From JBBREP01 sp036501845 (GTDB lineage Bacteria; Actinomycetota; Acidimicrobiia; IMCC26256; PALSA-610): a stretch of DNA of 22,885 nt. Under the pieces are notes generated by a model, which made no database searches, had not been told where the DNA came from, and saw nothing but the letters and a program-made list of their open reading frames with translations. The translations under genes and the position numbers were made by a program. Below, one piece after another: positions 7,762 to 15,021 of the stretch. The stretch is taken from NCBI GenBank assembly GCA_036501845.1, contig DASXZO010000078.1:1-22885 (forward strand), written 5' to 3'. Numbering within the stretch: position 1 is the stretch's first letter; every line of letters begins with the position of its first letter.

Positions 7762-8720
7762 GAGAGCTTCTCCCCACCCAGACGTTCGCACGCACGCAGG
7801 CGCGCGCTCTCCGCGCGCGGGTTGTCGCGCACTTCGCCGGCCTCCGGGCGCAGCGGGCGGCGCGTGAGCACGCGCGCGATCGGATGGCGCTCGCGCGTGA
7901 TCGGGAGGCGCGCCTCTTCGTGCGACACCGCACCTTCGTCGGCCCACGCGCGCATGCGCTCTTTCACGATGCGGTCCTCGAGTGAGTGATACGCGAGCAC
8001 GAGAATGCGCCCGCCCGGTCCCACGAGGTGCACCGATTCGTCGAGACCGTCGGCGAGATTCGGCAGCTCGCGGTTGACCTCCATGCGGATCGCTTGGAAC
8101 GTGCGGCGCGCGGGATTGCCACCGGTACGCCGGCTGGCCGCGGGGATCGCGCTCGTGATCGCGGCGACGAGTTCGTTCGTGGTGTGCAGCGGCCGCGCCG
8201 CGACGATCGAGCGCGCGACGCGGCGCGCGTAACGCTCCTCGCCGTTGCGGGCGATGATGCCAGCGAGCTCGTCCTCGTCGTATTCGTTCACCACCTGCGC
8301 GGCGGTGAGCGACTGGCGCGCGTCCATGCGCATGTCGAGCGGCGCGTCGAAGCGGAAGGAGAAGCCCCTCGCGGGCCGGTCGAGCTGCGGGCTCGACACG
8401 CCCAGATCCATGAGCACTCCCACAATCGCCTCCTCGCGTTCGCCGACCAGCGCGTGCAGCCGGCCGAACTCTCCCTGGACCATCTCCACCCGGTCGCCGA
8501 AGCGCCGGAGTCGTGCGGTGGCCGCGGCGACAGCGTCGGCGTCGCGGTCGATACCGAGCAGCGTGCAGTCGGGGCGCGCGTCGAGCAGGAGGCCAGCGTG
8601 CCCCCCCGCTCCCACGGTGCAATCGACCAACAAGCCGGCCGGCACGGGGAGGAGCAGTTCCACCACCTCCCGGCTCATCACCGGAAGGTGCTCGAACTGT
8701 TCCCCCATCAATTTCGGCAC
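7758..8720 (-). CDS. rsmH: RsmH (MraW), 16S rRNA (cytosine(1402)-N(4))-methyltransferase
   Basis: S-adenosylmethionine-dependent methyltransferase that modifies C1402 in the ribosomal decoding region. The 320 residues match the family. Seen: HLPVMSREV (11-19), the SAM-binding loop DCTVGAGGH (33-41), GIDRD (56-60), MDLGVSSPQLD (104-114), RRTFQAIRMEVNREL (205-219), YHSLEDRIVK (244-253) and NPRAESARLR (300-309). The start is uncertain between GTG at 8720 and ATG at 8708 (MGEQFEHLPV); neither has a strong Shine-Dalgarno, and the upstream gap is taken up by a predicted RNA structure. The stop overlaps the ftsL-like GTG start. Confidence 0.95.
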   Translation of the reverse strand: MPKLMGEQFEHLPVMSREVVELLLPVPAGLLVDCTVGAGGHAGLLLDARPDCTLLGIDRDADAVAAATARLRRFGDRVEMVQGEFGRLHALVGEREEAIVGVLMDLGVSSPQLDRPARGFSFRFDAPLDMRMDARQSLTAAQVVNEYDEDELAGIIARNGEERYARRVARSIVAARPLHTTNELVAAITSAIPAASRRTGGNPARRTFQAIRMEVNRELPNLADGLDESVHLVGPGGRILVLAYHSLEDRIVKERMRAWADEGAVSHEEARLPITRERHPIARVLTRRPLRPEAGEVRDNPRAESARLRACERLGGEKLS

Positions 8721-8738
8721 GTCATTGCGGATTACCTA

Positions 8739-8863
8739 CGGACCGAGCTCGAGCCCCCCGACCGACATGTCGCCGATGGGTTTTCTCTCCCGAATCGGCT
8801 TCGGCTGAGAGCGGGCGGAGTAGGGCCAACAACCGTGTGGCCGGGGAGCTCGAGCTGGGTCCG
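8739..8863 (-). ncRNA. Candidate structured RNA leader upstream of rsmH (possible mraW-type motif)
   Basis: The mraZ-rsmH gap contains a 20-base arm at 8740-8759 that is complementary to 8843-8862 with only two mismatches (plus one more outer pair). Inside are three smaller elements: GGCCA/TGGCC at 8824-8842, a CCGAA/TTCGG hairpin extended by CTCTC/GAGAG at 8785-8811, and the palindrome CGACATGTCG at 8763-8772. The fold would begin 4 nt after the mraZ stop and end 18 nt before the first possible rsmH start. An 'mraW RNA motif' has been reported upstream of mraW/rsmH in Actinobacteria. Whether this matches that consensus I cannot test; it could instead be an attenuator. Confidence 0.5.
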
Positions 8864-8867
8864 AGGA

Positions 8868-9302
8868 TCACTCGGAGCCGCGCAGGACCGCGATACCCGC
8901 GGTCGAGTGCAGCTTGGCGGTGCCTTCTCCCTTCTTCTCGTCGAAGAGGTCCGGGTTCCAGACCTCGATGTGATCGAAATGTCCCGCGAGCCAGATCTCG
9001 CCGGTGAGCCCGGCGTAGTCGCGCAGGTGTTCTGGGATCGAGATGCGGCCCTGCTTGTCGGGCACCACGTCAGACGCGCCGGAGAAGAACGAGAGGGTCA
9101 TCGAGCTCTCGTCGTCGCCCACGGTCGCCATCGACTGCACCTTCTCGGCGACGGCAAGGAAGCCGTCCACCGGGAAGATCGCGAGACATCCACGTGGCCA
9201 TTCCGACACGACAGCACCACCCTCGAGTGCACTCCGCCATTTGGCAGGGAGGATCACTCGGCCCTTGTCGTCCAGCGCGTGTTTGAACCGCGAAAGAAAC
9301 AC
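8868..9302 (-). CDS. mraZ: MraZ, transcriptional regulator of the dcw cluster
   Basis: 144-residue DNA-binding protein of the AbrB/MraZ fold that binds its own promoter and represses the division and cell-wall cluster in E. coli. Two tandem half-domains are visible, each with the family core: DDKGRVILPAKWR (11-23) and PDKQGRISIPEHLR (81-94). The length is normal for the family. The GTG start at 9302 (MFLSRFKHALDDKGR) agrees with the usual MraZ N-terminus; there is no strong Shine-Dalgarno. It is the first gene of the minus-strand cluster and is preceded by a GGG-triplet array and a -35/-10 pair, consistent with autoregulation. Confidence 0.95.
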   Translation of the reverse strand: MFLSRFKHALDDKGRVILPAKWRSALEGGAVVSEWPRGCLAIFPVDGFLAVAEKVQSMATVGDDESSMTLSFFSGASDVVPDKQGRISIPEHLRDYAGLTGEIWLAGHFDHIEVWNPDLFDEKKGEGTAKLHSTAGIAVLRGSE

Positions 9303-9358
9303 TGCACTGCACCACTCAGGACGGGTGGGACCACCACCACCTACGTGTATTGATGGTC

Positions 9359-9387
9359 ACCATAACACCCCACTTCGCGCCCTGCAA
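9359..9387 (-). promoter_or_regulatory. Candidate promoter of mraZ and the dcw cluster
   Basis: On the minus strand TTGCAG (9382-9387) and TATGGT (9359-9364) are separated by exactly 17 bp. The -10 fits the actinobacterial TANNNT pattern; the -35 matches consensus at TTG only. Transcription would start near 9352, giving a leader of about 50 nt before mraZ. Confidence 0.5.
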
Positions 9388-9402
9388 CCCCCCTTTCCCC
9401 CA
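9368..9402 (-). promoter_or_regulatory. Candidate MraZ operator (helically spaced GGG triplets)
   Basis: Read on the minus strand, GGG runs occur at 9397-9401, 9388-9393, 9380-9382 and 9368-9371, about one helical turn apart. The outer two are TGGG copies exactly 30 bp apart. MraZ is known to bind direct repeats of TGGG-type sequence with about 10-bp spacing upstream of its own gene. The array surrounds the -35 and spacer of the candidate promoter, as expected for a repressor site. Confidence 0.55.
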
Positions 9403-9425
9403 TTCGACACCCCGCGCCGCGCCGC

Positions 9426-9453
9426 GGTGCCCCATCTGGGCGTCAGGGGCACC
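9426..9453 (-). terminator. Stem-loop between HNH gene and mraZ, possible terminator
   Basis: GGTGCCCC (9426-9433) and GGGGCACC (9446-9453) form a perfect 8-bp stem with a 12-nt loop, about 85 nt after the HNH stop. No T-run follows in the minus direction, so termination is only one possibility. An alternative smaller hairpin, CACCC-ATCA-GGGTG (9450-9463), overlaps it. Confidence 0.35.
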
Positions 9454-9538
9454 CATCAGGGTGGTGGCAGATCGTGCACGTTGTGGCGAATGCGCGCACC
9501 CTTTCGTGGCTTTCGCGAAACAACAAGAGGTGCCGGTG

Positions 9539-10096
9539 TCACGCGACCGCCTCCTCTGTGTCGCGGGCGCCGGCGCCCGTGGGGGCGTTGTGGCCGTTGG
9601 CGGCGTTGAGACCGAGATAGGTGTGCCAGGTGGGGTCGAGGTGACCGACACTGGCCACCACCCAGAGCGAGGCCGCTGGGAGTACCGGGGCGCGCCGCAG
9701 CTGGAGGTCGCACTCCGACAGGAGCCGGTCCTCCTTGCGTGTGTTGCACGGCCGGCACGCCGCCACCACGTTGTCCCACGCGTGGTTGCCGCCCCGGCTG
9801 CGGGGCACCACGTGGTCGATGTTCTCGGCCGGGGAGCCGCAGTACTGGCAGCGCCCGTGGTCGCGAGCGAACACCGCGCGGCGCGACAACGGCACCGTGG
9901 TGCGGTACGGAACCCGCACGTAGTGGCGCAGCCTGATCACGGTCGGTGCCGGGATGGTGGCACGCTCGGAGTGGAAGCACCCGTCGCCGTGCTCGAGTAC
10001 CTCGACCTTGTCCTTGTACACCAGCACGACCGCGCGTCGAGCCGCCACGACGCACAATGGCTCGAAGGTGGCGTTGAGCAGTAGCGCTCTCGCCAT
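9539..10096 (-). CDS. HNH endonuclease-like protein
   Basis: 185 residues beginning MARALLLNATFEPLCVV, a start common to a widespread actinobacterial HNH family. The nuclease core is clear: a zinc-type CQYC (83-86), the ENIDHVVPRSRGG segment with D94 and H95, N109, then CRPC (114-117) and NTRK (118-121). Such domains cut or nick DNA with a single metal ion; the physiological role of this family is not known to me. The ATG at 10096 has a strong GGGAGGT about 3 nt upstream. The C-terminal 60 residues carry no recognisable domain. It lies 57 nt after the small gene at 10154-10432 and may share its transcript; it does not look coupled to mraZ, 236 nt downstream. Confidence 0.88.
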   Translation of the reverse strand: MARALLLNATFEPLCVVAARRAVVLVYKDKVEVLEHGDGCFHSERATIPAPTVIRLRHYVRVPYRTTVPLSRRAVFARDHGRCQYCGSPAENIDHVVPRSRGGNHAWDNVVAACRPCNTRKEDRLLSECDLQLRRAPVLPAASLWVVASVGHLDPTWHTYLGLNAANGHNAPTGAGARDTEEAVA

Positions 10097-10153
10097 GGCG
10101 ACCTCCCGGCGATCGCCGGAAAGTGTAGGGGGATGGCCGGCCCGGGCCCGGCG

Positions 10154-10432
10154 CTATCTGTGCCCGCGAAATCTGTGGTCTCGCGCGCCACGACGCGCCA
10201 CCCGCACCCATTCGAGGTAATCCACCACGTCGCGCGCGGTCGGCGAGCCGTCGTCGCCGTACGCGGTGTGCAGGCGCCATCCGAGGTACTCGCGATCGGA
10301 CCGCGGCACGAACGGCGGCCGTCGCCACCAGCCCGGCGGCGAGGCCGCGCCCAGGGTGGCAAGCGCGGTGGCCCAGAGATGCGGCCGGCGGGCGACCGAA
10401 AGGGCGATCCTGGCGAGCTGAGGACCGCTCAT
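10154..10432 (-). CDS. Small conserved-looking protein of unknown function
   Basis: 92 residues from ATG at 10432. I do not recognise a named family, although short actinobacterial proteins with a PPGWWRRPPF-type core seem familiar. Visible are a basic amphipathic N-terminal half, SPPGWWRRPPFVP (31-43), and an acidic/aromatic segment YGDDGSPTARDVVDYLEW (58-75). There is no obvious signal peptide or membrane helix. The reading frame is preferred over overlapping ones because composition changes from ordinary protein-like to Arg/Ala-rich in the others. It is divergent from moxR with only 26 bp between start codons, and is followed by the HNH gene 57 nt away. Confidence 0.65.
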   Translation of the reverse strand: MSGPQLARIALSVARRPHLWATALATLGAASPPGWWRRPPFVPRSDREYLGWRLHTAYGDDGSPTARDVVDYLEWVRVARRGARDHRFRGHR

Positions 10433-10441
10433 TCCGGGCGC

Positions 10442-10451
10442 AAGGTAGCGT
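10442..10451. promoter_or_regulatory. Overlapping divergent -10 motifs for the small gene and moxR
   Basis: On the plus strand TAGCGT (10446-10451) lies 7 nt before the moxR ATG at 10459. On the minus strand TACCTT (complement of 10442-10447) lies 9 nt before the ATG at 10432. Both fit TANNNT, and they share the central TA. The distances suit leaderless transcripts, and neither gene has a convincing Shine-Dalgarno. No -35 is evident. Confidence 0.4.
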
Positions 10452-10458
10452 TCGCGAG

Positions 10459-11466
10459 ATGCAGGAGACGGCCACCACATCGAGTGGTGCGGATCCGACT
10501 TCCCAGGTCGTCACCGAGTTCAAGGTGCGTTTCGACGCCCTCGCCGCCCAAGTGGAGATGGTGTTGCGGGGCAAGCGCCGGGCCGTGCACCTCGCGCTCG
10601 TGTGCCTCTTCTCCGAAGGTCACCTGCTGATCGAGGACGTGCCGGGCGTGGGCAAGACGTCGCTCGCCAAGGCGATCGCCCACTCGGTGGGCGGCACGTG
10701 GCGACGGGTGCAGTTCACGCCCGACCTTCTGCCGTCCGACGTCACCGGCGTGTCGGTGTGGGACCGGGCCAAGAACGACTTCGACTTCCGGCCCGGCGGC
10801 GTGTTCGCCAACATCGTGCTCGCCGACGAGATCAACCGCGCGTCGCCGAAGACGCAGTCGGCGCTGCTCGAGGCCATGGAAGAGCGCCAGGTCACGGTCG
10901 ACAGCGACACGCACGTGCTCGCGAGCCCGTTCATGGTGATGGCCACGCAGAACCCGATCGAGCTCGAGGGCACCTATCCCCTGCCCGAGGCGCAGCTCGA
11001 CCGCTTCCTCATGCGCCTGCGGATCGGCTATCCCGACAAGGACGCCGAGCTGGCGATCCTCGACGCGCACAACGAAGGCCGGCTTTCGGCCGAGGCGCTG
11101 CGCCCGGTGATCTCGCCCACCGAAGTGGCGCACTGGTCGGAGGCGCTCAGCGCAGTGTTCGTTGCGCCCGAGCTGAAGCGTTATCTGGTGGAGTTGGCCG
11201 AGGCGAGCCGCAACCACCGCGACCTCTTGCTCGGCGTGAGCCCGCGTGGCGTGCTCGCGCTCCAACGCTCGTCCCGCACCTTCGCCGCGAGCCTCGGACG
11301 CAGCTACGTGGTGCCCGACGACATCAAGGCGCTCGCGCCTTCGGTGCTCGAGCACCGCATCGTGCTGTCGGCCGAAGCCCAGCTGCGCGGAGTGGCACCG
11401 TCGAGCATCGTGGCGACGCTGCTCGACGCCGTGGCGGTTCCGGTGCAGCGGACCACGTCCACATAG
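10459..11466 (+). CDS. MoxR-family AAA+ ATPase
   Basis: 335-residue cytoplasmic ATPase of the MoxR branch, chaperone-like proteins that work with a von Willebrand or DUF58 partner. Seen: Walker A GVGKTS (63-68), the following TPDLLPSDVTG (87-97) typical of MoxR proteins, Walker B VLADEINRA (120-128), sensor 1 ATQNP (162-166), the GTYPLPEAQLDRF segment (171-183) and a sensor 2-type SPRG region near the C-terminal lid. The first 30 residues are a variable extension. The start at 10459 lacks a Shine-Dalgarno but has a -10-like TAGCGT 7 nt before it. A DUF58 gene follows after 7 nt, the usual operon partner. Confidence 0.93.
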   Translation: MQETATTSSGADPTSQVVTEFKVRFDALAAQVEMVLRGKRRAVHLALVCLFSEGHLLIEDVPGVGKTSLAKAIAHSVGGTWRRVQFTPDLLPSDVTGVSVWDRAKNDFDFRPGGVFANIVLADEINRASPKTQSALLEAMEERQVTVDSDTHVLASPFMVMATQNPIELEGTYPLPEAQLDRFLMRLRIGYPDKDAELAILDAHNEGRLSAEALRPVISPTEVAHWSEALSAVFVAPELKRYLVELAEASRNHRDLLLGVSPRGVLALQRSSRTFAASLGRSYVVPDDIKALAPSVLEHRIVLSAEAQLRGVAPSSIVATLLDAVAVPVQRTTST

Positions 11467-11473
11467 GTCGTCG

Positions 11474-12679
11474 ATGAGCTTCACGCGGCGCGGCTGGACA
11501 TTGCTCGGGGCGACCGTGGGGATGATCCTCGCGGCCCGGCTGCTCGGCCTGCCGCAGCTGCTCGTGATCGGCTGCTCACTGCTCGGCCTGCTCGTGATCT
11601 GCGCGGTGTGGACGGTGACGCGCTCCGACGCGCTCGTGGCGTCGCGCGCGCTGCCCGAACGCATTCACGTGGGCGGCGACGGGCGCGTCGACCTCACGGT
11701 GGTGAACGAAGGCGGCCAGACCTCGCCCACCCTCGCCTTCACCGACGACTTCGACGGCGGCGAGCGTTCGGCGCGCTTCCTGCTCGCGCCGCTCGAACCG
11801 CACGCGACCGCGCGCGCGGCCTACCGCGTGCCCACCGACACGCGCGGCCGCCACGAGCTCGGTCCGCTGGTTGCCAGTATCGGCGACCCGTTCGGCATCG
11901 CTCGGCGTGCATGGGAGGCCGCGGGCCGGCGCGAGATCATCGTGCACCCCCGTGTGCACGAGATCGTGCCGCTTCCCGAGCTCGGTGGTGAGGGCGTCGA
12001 CACCGACTCGCGCCACGTGCTCGGGCGGCCCGACACCTCGGGCGAGTTCCACACCTTGCGCGAGTACGGCGCGGGCGACGACCTGCGGCGCGTGCACTGG
12101 AAGGCCACCGCGCGGCGCGGCCGCATGATGGTGCGCCAGCACGAGTCGCGCCGGCGTGCGCCGGTGCTGGTGATGCTCGACGTGCGCGTCACCGCGCACG
12201 ACCGCGACTCGTTCGAGCGCGCCGTGGAAGCAGTGGCGTCGATCGTCACTGCACTCGAGCGCGCCGACCGGCCCGTGGAAGTGGTGACGACCGCCGGAGA
12301 GCGCGTGGGCCAACCCGGCCGCCGGCACCTCGCACTCGTGCTCGATCATCTGGCGGTGATCGAGGCCAACGGACCCGACCGCATCGTGCCCGCGATTCGC
12401 GGCCAGCGGGCCGACACGCTCGTGGCGGTGATGGGCGCGATGCGCGCCACCGACTTCGACGCGCTGGAGATCATCGTGCGCCGGCGCGGCGGCCTCGCCC
12501 TCGTGCGCTGCCACGCGGGGAGCGGCGCGCCGGCGCCGGCACCCGGATCACGCTTGCGGCGACTGCACGTCGATCTCGTCAACCCATCCGAAGCCCTCGG
12601 CCCCACGTGGAACCACGCAGTGTTCACATGGCAAAGACTCGCCCACACCTCGGTCCACTCCTCGCTGTCGGCGCGCTGA
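11474..12679 (+). CDS. DUF58 domain-containing membrane protein, MoxR partner
   Basis: 401 residues from ATG at 11474. Two adjacent hydrophobic helices (about 9-46) anchor an otherwise soluble protein. The DUF58 signature lies at 192-222: FHTLREYGAGDDLRRVHWKA followed by a basic stretch and RQHE; the downstream VLVMLDV begins a vWA-like fold. DUF58 proteins are almost always encoded beside MoxR ATPases and transglutaminases and are thought to act in envelope assembly, but their biochemical role is not settled. It lies 7 nt after moxR, and its last 52 nt overlap the transglutaminase gene if the latter starts at 12628. Confidence 0.9.
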   Translation: MSFTRRGWTLLGATVGMILAARLLGLPQLLVIGCSLLGLLVICAVWTVTRSDALVASRALPERIHVGGDGRVDLTVVNEGGQTSPTLAFTDDFDGGERSARFLLAPLEPHATARAAYRVPTDTRGRHELGPLVASIGDPFGIARRAWEAAGRREIIVHPRVHEIVPLPELGGEGVDTDSRHVLGRPDTSGEFHTLREYGAGDDLRRVHWKATARRGRMMVRQHESRRRAPVLVMLDVRVTAHDRDSFERAVEAVASIVTALERADRPVEVVTTAGERVGQPGRRHLALVLDHLAVIEANGPDRIVPAIRGQRADTLVAVMGAMRATDFDALEIIVRRRGGLALVRCHAGSGAPAPAPGSRLRRLHVDLVNPSEALGPTWNHAVFTWQRLAHTSVHSSLSAR

Positions 12680-14958
12680 GCGCGGCGACAGCCCTCGGGC
12701 TGACGCGCGTGTTCGCGCACGCGGCGTGGCTCGCGCCAATGCTCGTCGCGGCGATCGCGCCCGTGGTGATCACGTGGTATGCCGTCGCGTACCGCTGGTC
12801 GGCGCGGGCGTTCGCGATCGTGGTGTTCTACAGCGCGGTGTGGTGGAGCGCGATCGTGGTGAACCCGCACCGCACCGTGCTGGGCATCGTGCCCACTCCG
12901 CCGGGTCTCGTCGTGTGGCTGCATGGCATCTTCGACGCGCCACACGTGCTGCGCACGGCCGTGGTACCGGTGCCGCCAGTCGGTCACGCGCTCGAGCTCG
13001 CGGTGTTCGCGTTCTGGATCGCCGCGGCCGGCACAGCCTGGTCGGCGGTGAAGCACGACGGCGTGTTGATCGCGTTGCTCCCGAGCTTCGCCTTGTTCGT
13101 GACGATCTCGTCGCTCGGCAAGGGCGCCTACGTGTTCACCACCACACTGTGGTGCGCGGCCGCCGGCGCGTTCCTGCTCGTGCAGCACGCCGACGCGGCG
13201 CTGCGCGCGCGCACGGGCTTCCAGGCCGTCGCTGCGCACCGCTCACGGTTGCTGTCGGGCGGCGCGACGGCCGCAGTGCTGGCGATCCTGTTCGGCGCGA
13301 TCGTGGGCCCGCTCCTCCCCGAAGCGAGTAGCGCGCCGCTGCTCGACTACCGCGGGCACGGAGGGAACTCGTCGCAGATCGTCGACATCTCTCCGCTGCT
13401 CGGCATCGGCGACCAGTTGCGCCAACCGAAATCGGTGCAGCTGTTCACCGTGGCCGCGAGCAGCCCGGCGCGCTGGCGGCTCATGGCCCTCGACGAGTTC
13501 AACGGCGCCTATTGGGGCCTGCAGGAAACGTCCACCACCACGTCGATCCCACCGGACAACGCGCCACACCTCGCCAACGTGGCGCACACGCCGGTGATCC
13601 AGCAGTATTCGATCGGTCCGATGGGCGGCAAGTTCCTTCCCGCCGCCTACCGAGCCGAGAACGCGCCCGACCTCTCGAACCTCGTGGTGATCCCCGACTC
13701 GGCCACACTCGTCGTGAACGACGAGAACCATCAGGGCCTCAACTACGCGGTCACGTCGTCGCTCGTGGGCGCGTCACCCACAACGCTGCGCGAGGTGCCG
13801 TCCGTCGACACCCGCGACCCCATGATCGCCCAGAACCTCCAGCTCCCGTCGTCGTTCGCGCCGCGCATCAGCAACGAGGCCAAGCGCATCGTGGCGGCCG
13901 CGCACGCCACCACCGAGTACGACAAGGCGCTGGCGCTGCAGACCTACTTCCGCGATCCGAAGCGTTTCAAGTACGACCAGAACGTCAACCTCAGCGAGTC
14001 GACCAACGCCATGGAGGACTTCCTCTTCGACGTGCGCCGCGGCTTCTGCGAGCAGTTCGCGGGCACGTATGCGGCGATGGCACGCGCGGTCGGCCTGCCG
14101 ACGCGTGTCGCGGTGGGCTTTCAGACCGGCGCGCTGGTGAAGCAGGGCACGAACGCCGACGGCTCACAGATCCTCACCTACTCGGTCACCACGAAGGAAG
14201 CCCACGCCTGGCCCGAGGTGTACTTCCCCCGCGTGGGCTGGATCGCGTTCGAACCCACACCGGGCCGCTACGACTACAACTCGCCGGACGACCCCAACGG
14301 CACCGCGCTCAACGCGCCGCCGTACCAGGCCGGCGCCACGGGCACGGCCGGTCGTGGCGGGTCGACCACCACGGTGGCCACCACCGTCGCGCCGAACAAC
14401 GGATCGAGCCCGAGTGCCGGTGCGAGGCCGCCTGGCCGGCTCGACATCACACCGCCCGCGACGACAGGAACCACGAAGCAAGGTGGCGGCACCATCAGCC
14501 TGTGGCTCCTGATTCCAGCGATCCTCGTGGCCGCAATGGCGCTCGCCGTCGCCATGATCGCGTTGCTCCAGCACAGCCGGCGCTGGCGGCGCGCCCACGC
14601 TCCCACCACCCGAGCACGAGTCGACGGAGCCTGGACACAGGTCACCGAAGACCTCGCGCGCCGCGACATTCGCCGCCGGCCCGCGGCCACGCTCGTGGAG
14701 TTCGCGCTCCGGGAAGCGCCTGCGGCGGGCGCCGGCGCGGCCGGGCCGCCGCTGCTCGAGCTGGCGCAGCTGCAGACCCGATCGATGTACGGCATCGACG
14801 AACCGGCAGCAGACGACGCCGACCGGGCATGGGCGTGCGCCGACAAGATCGCCACGGCGCTACGAGCCGAGACACCCCGTCGCGAACGCATCCGCCAGAT
14901 GTTCGGGCTCGGGCCGCGCCGCCGGCGCAAGCGCCGGCCCCTACTCCGAACCGTGTGA
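12628..14958 (+). CDS. Membrane transglutaminase-like protein (TgpA-type) with DUF4129-like tail
   Basis: 776 residues from ATG at 12628. Six or seven N-terminal membrane helices (to about residue 230) lead into an extracytoplasmic region with a transglutaminase core: RRGFCEQFAGTYAAMAR (Cys474), EAHAWPEVYF (His526), GWIAFEPTPG (Glu542 where Asp is common). A Gly/Thr/Pro-rich linker (about 575-622), one more helix (about 624-647) and a cytoplasmic tail follow; the tail (DGAWTQVTEDLARRD onward) resembles DUF4129. This layout matches TgpA, and the gene follows moxR and DUF58 as in that conserved trio. Substrate and activity are unknown. An alternative GTG start at 12607 adds 7 residues; neither start has a clear Shine-Dalgarno. 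It overlaps the DUF58 gene by 52 nt. Confidence 0.88.
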   Translation: MAKTRPHLGPLLAVGALSAATALGLTRVFAHAAWLAPMLVAAIAPVVITWYAVAYRWSARAFAIVVFYSAVWWSAIVVNPHRTVLGIVPTPPGLVVWLHGIFDAPHVLRTAVVPVPPVGHALELAVFAFWIAAAGTAWSAVKHDGVLIALLPSFALFVTISSLGKGAYVFTTTLWCAAAGAFLLVQHADAALRARTGFQAVAAHRSRLLSGGATAAVLAILFGAIVGPLLPEASSAPLLDYRGHGGNSSQIVDISPLLGIGDQLRQPKSVQLFTVAASSPARWRLMALDEFNGAYWGLQETSTTTSIPPDNAPHLANVAHTPVIQQYSIGPMGGKFLPAAYRAENAPDLSNLVVIPDSATLVVNDENHQGLNYAVTSSLVGASPTTLREVPSVDTRDPMIAQNLQLPSSFAPRISNEAKRIVAAAHATTEYDKALALQTYFRDPKRFKYDQNVNLSESTNAMEDFLFDVRRGFCEQFAGTYAAMARAVGLPTRVAVGFQTGALVKQGTNADGSQILTYSVTTKEAHAWPEVYFPRVGWIAFEPTPGRYDYNSPDDPNGTALNAPPYQAGATGTAGRGGSTTTVATTVAPNNGSSPSAGARPPGRLDITPPATTGTTKQGGGTISLWLLIPAILVAAMALAVAMIALLQHSRRWRRAHAPTTRARVDGAWTQVTEDLARRDIRRRPAATLVEFALREAPAAGAGAAGPPLLELAQLQTRSMYGIDEPAADDADRAWACADKIATALRAETPRRERIRQMFGLGPRRRRKRRPLLRTV

Positions 14959-15021
14959 CGTCGGCACGTTCACGGACGTTGGTATTGCGCTCAACGACAC
15001 CGTCGACAAGGATGCCCCGCC

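Noticed and set aside
7762..8622. N-terminal extension of the ftsL-like gene over rsmH
   Set aside because: Arg/Ala-rich shadow of rsmH; the GTG at 7761 has a Shine-Dalgarno and overlaps the rsmH stop.
7986..9353. 455-codon plus-strand frame opposite rsmH and mraZ
   Set aside because: Crosses two genuine genes and their structured spacer on the other strand and has no recognisable domain.
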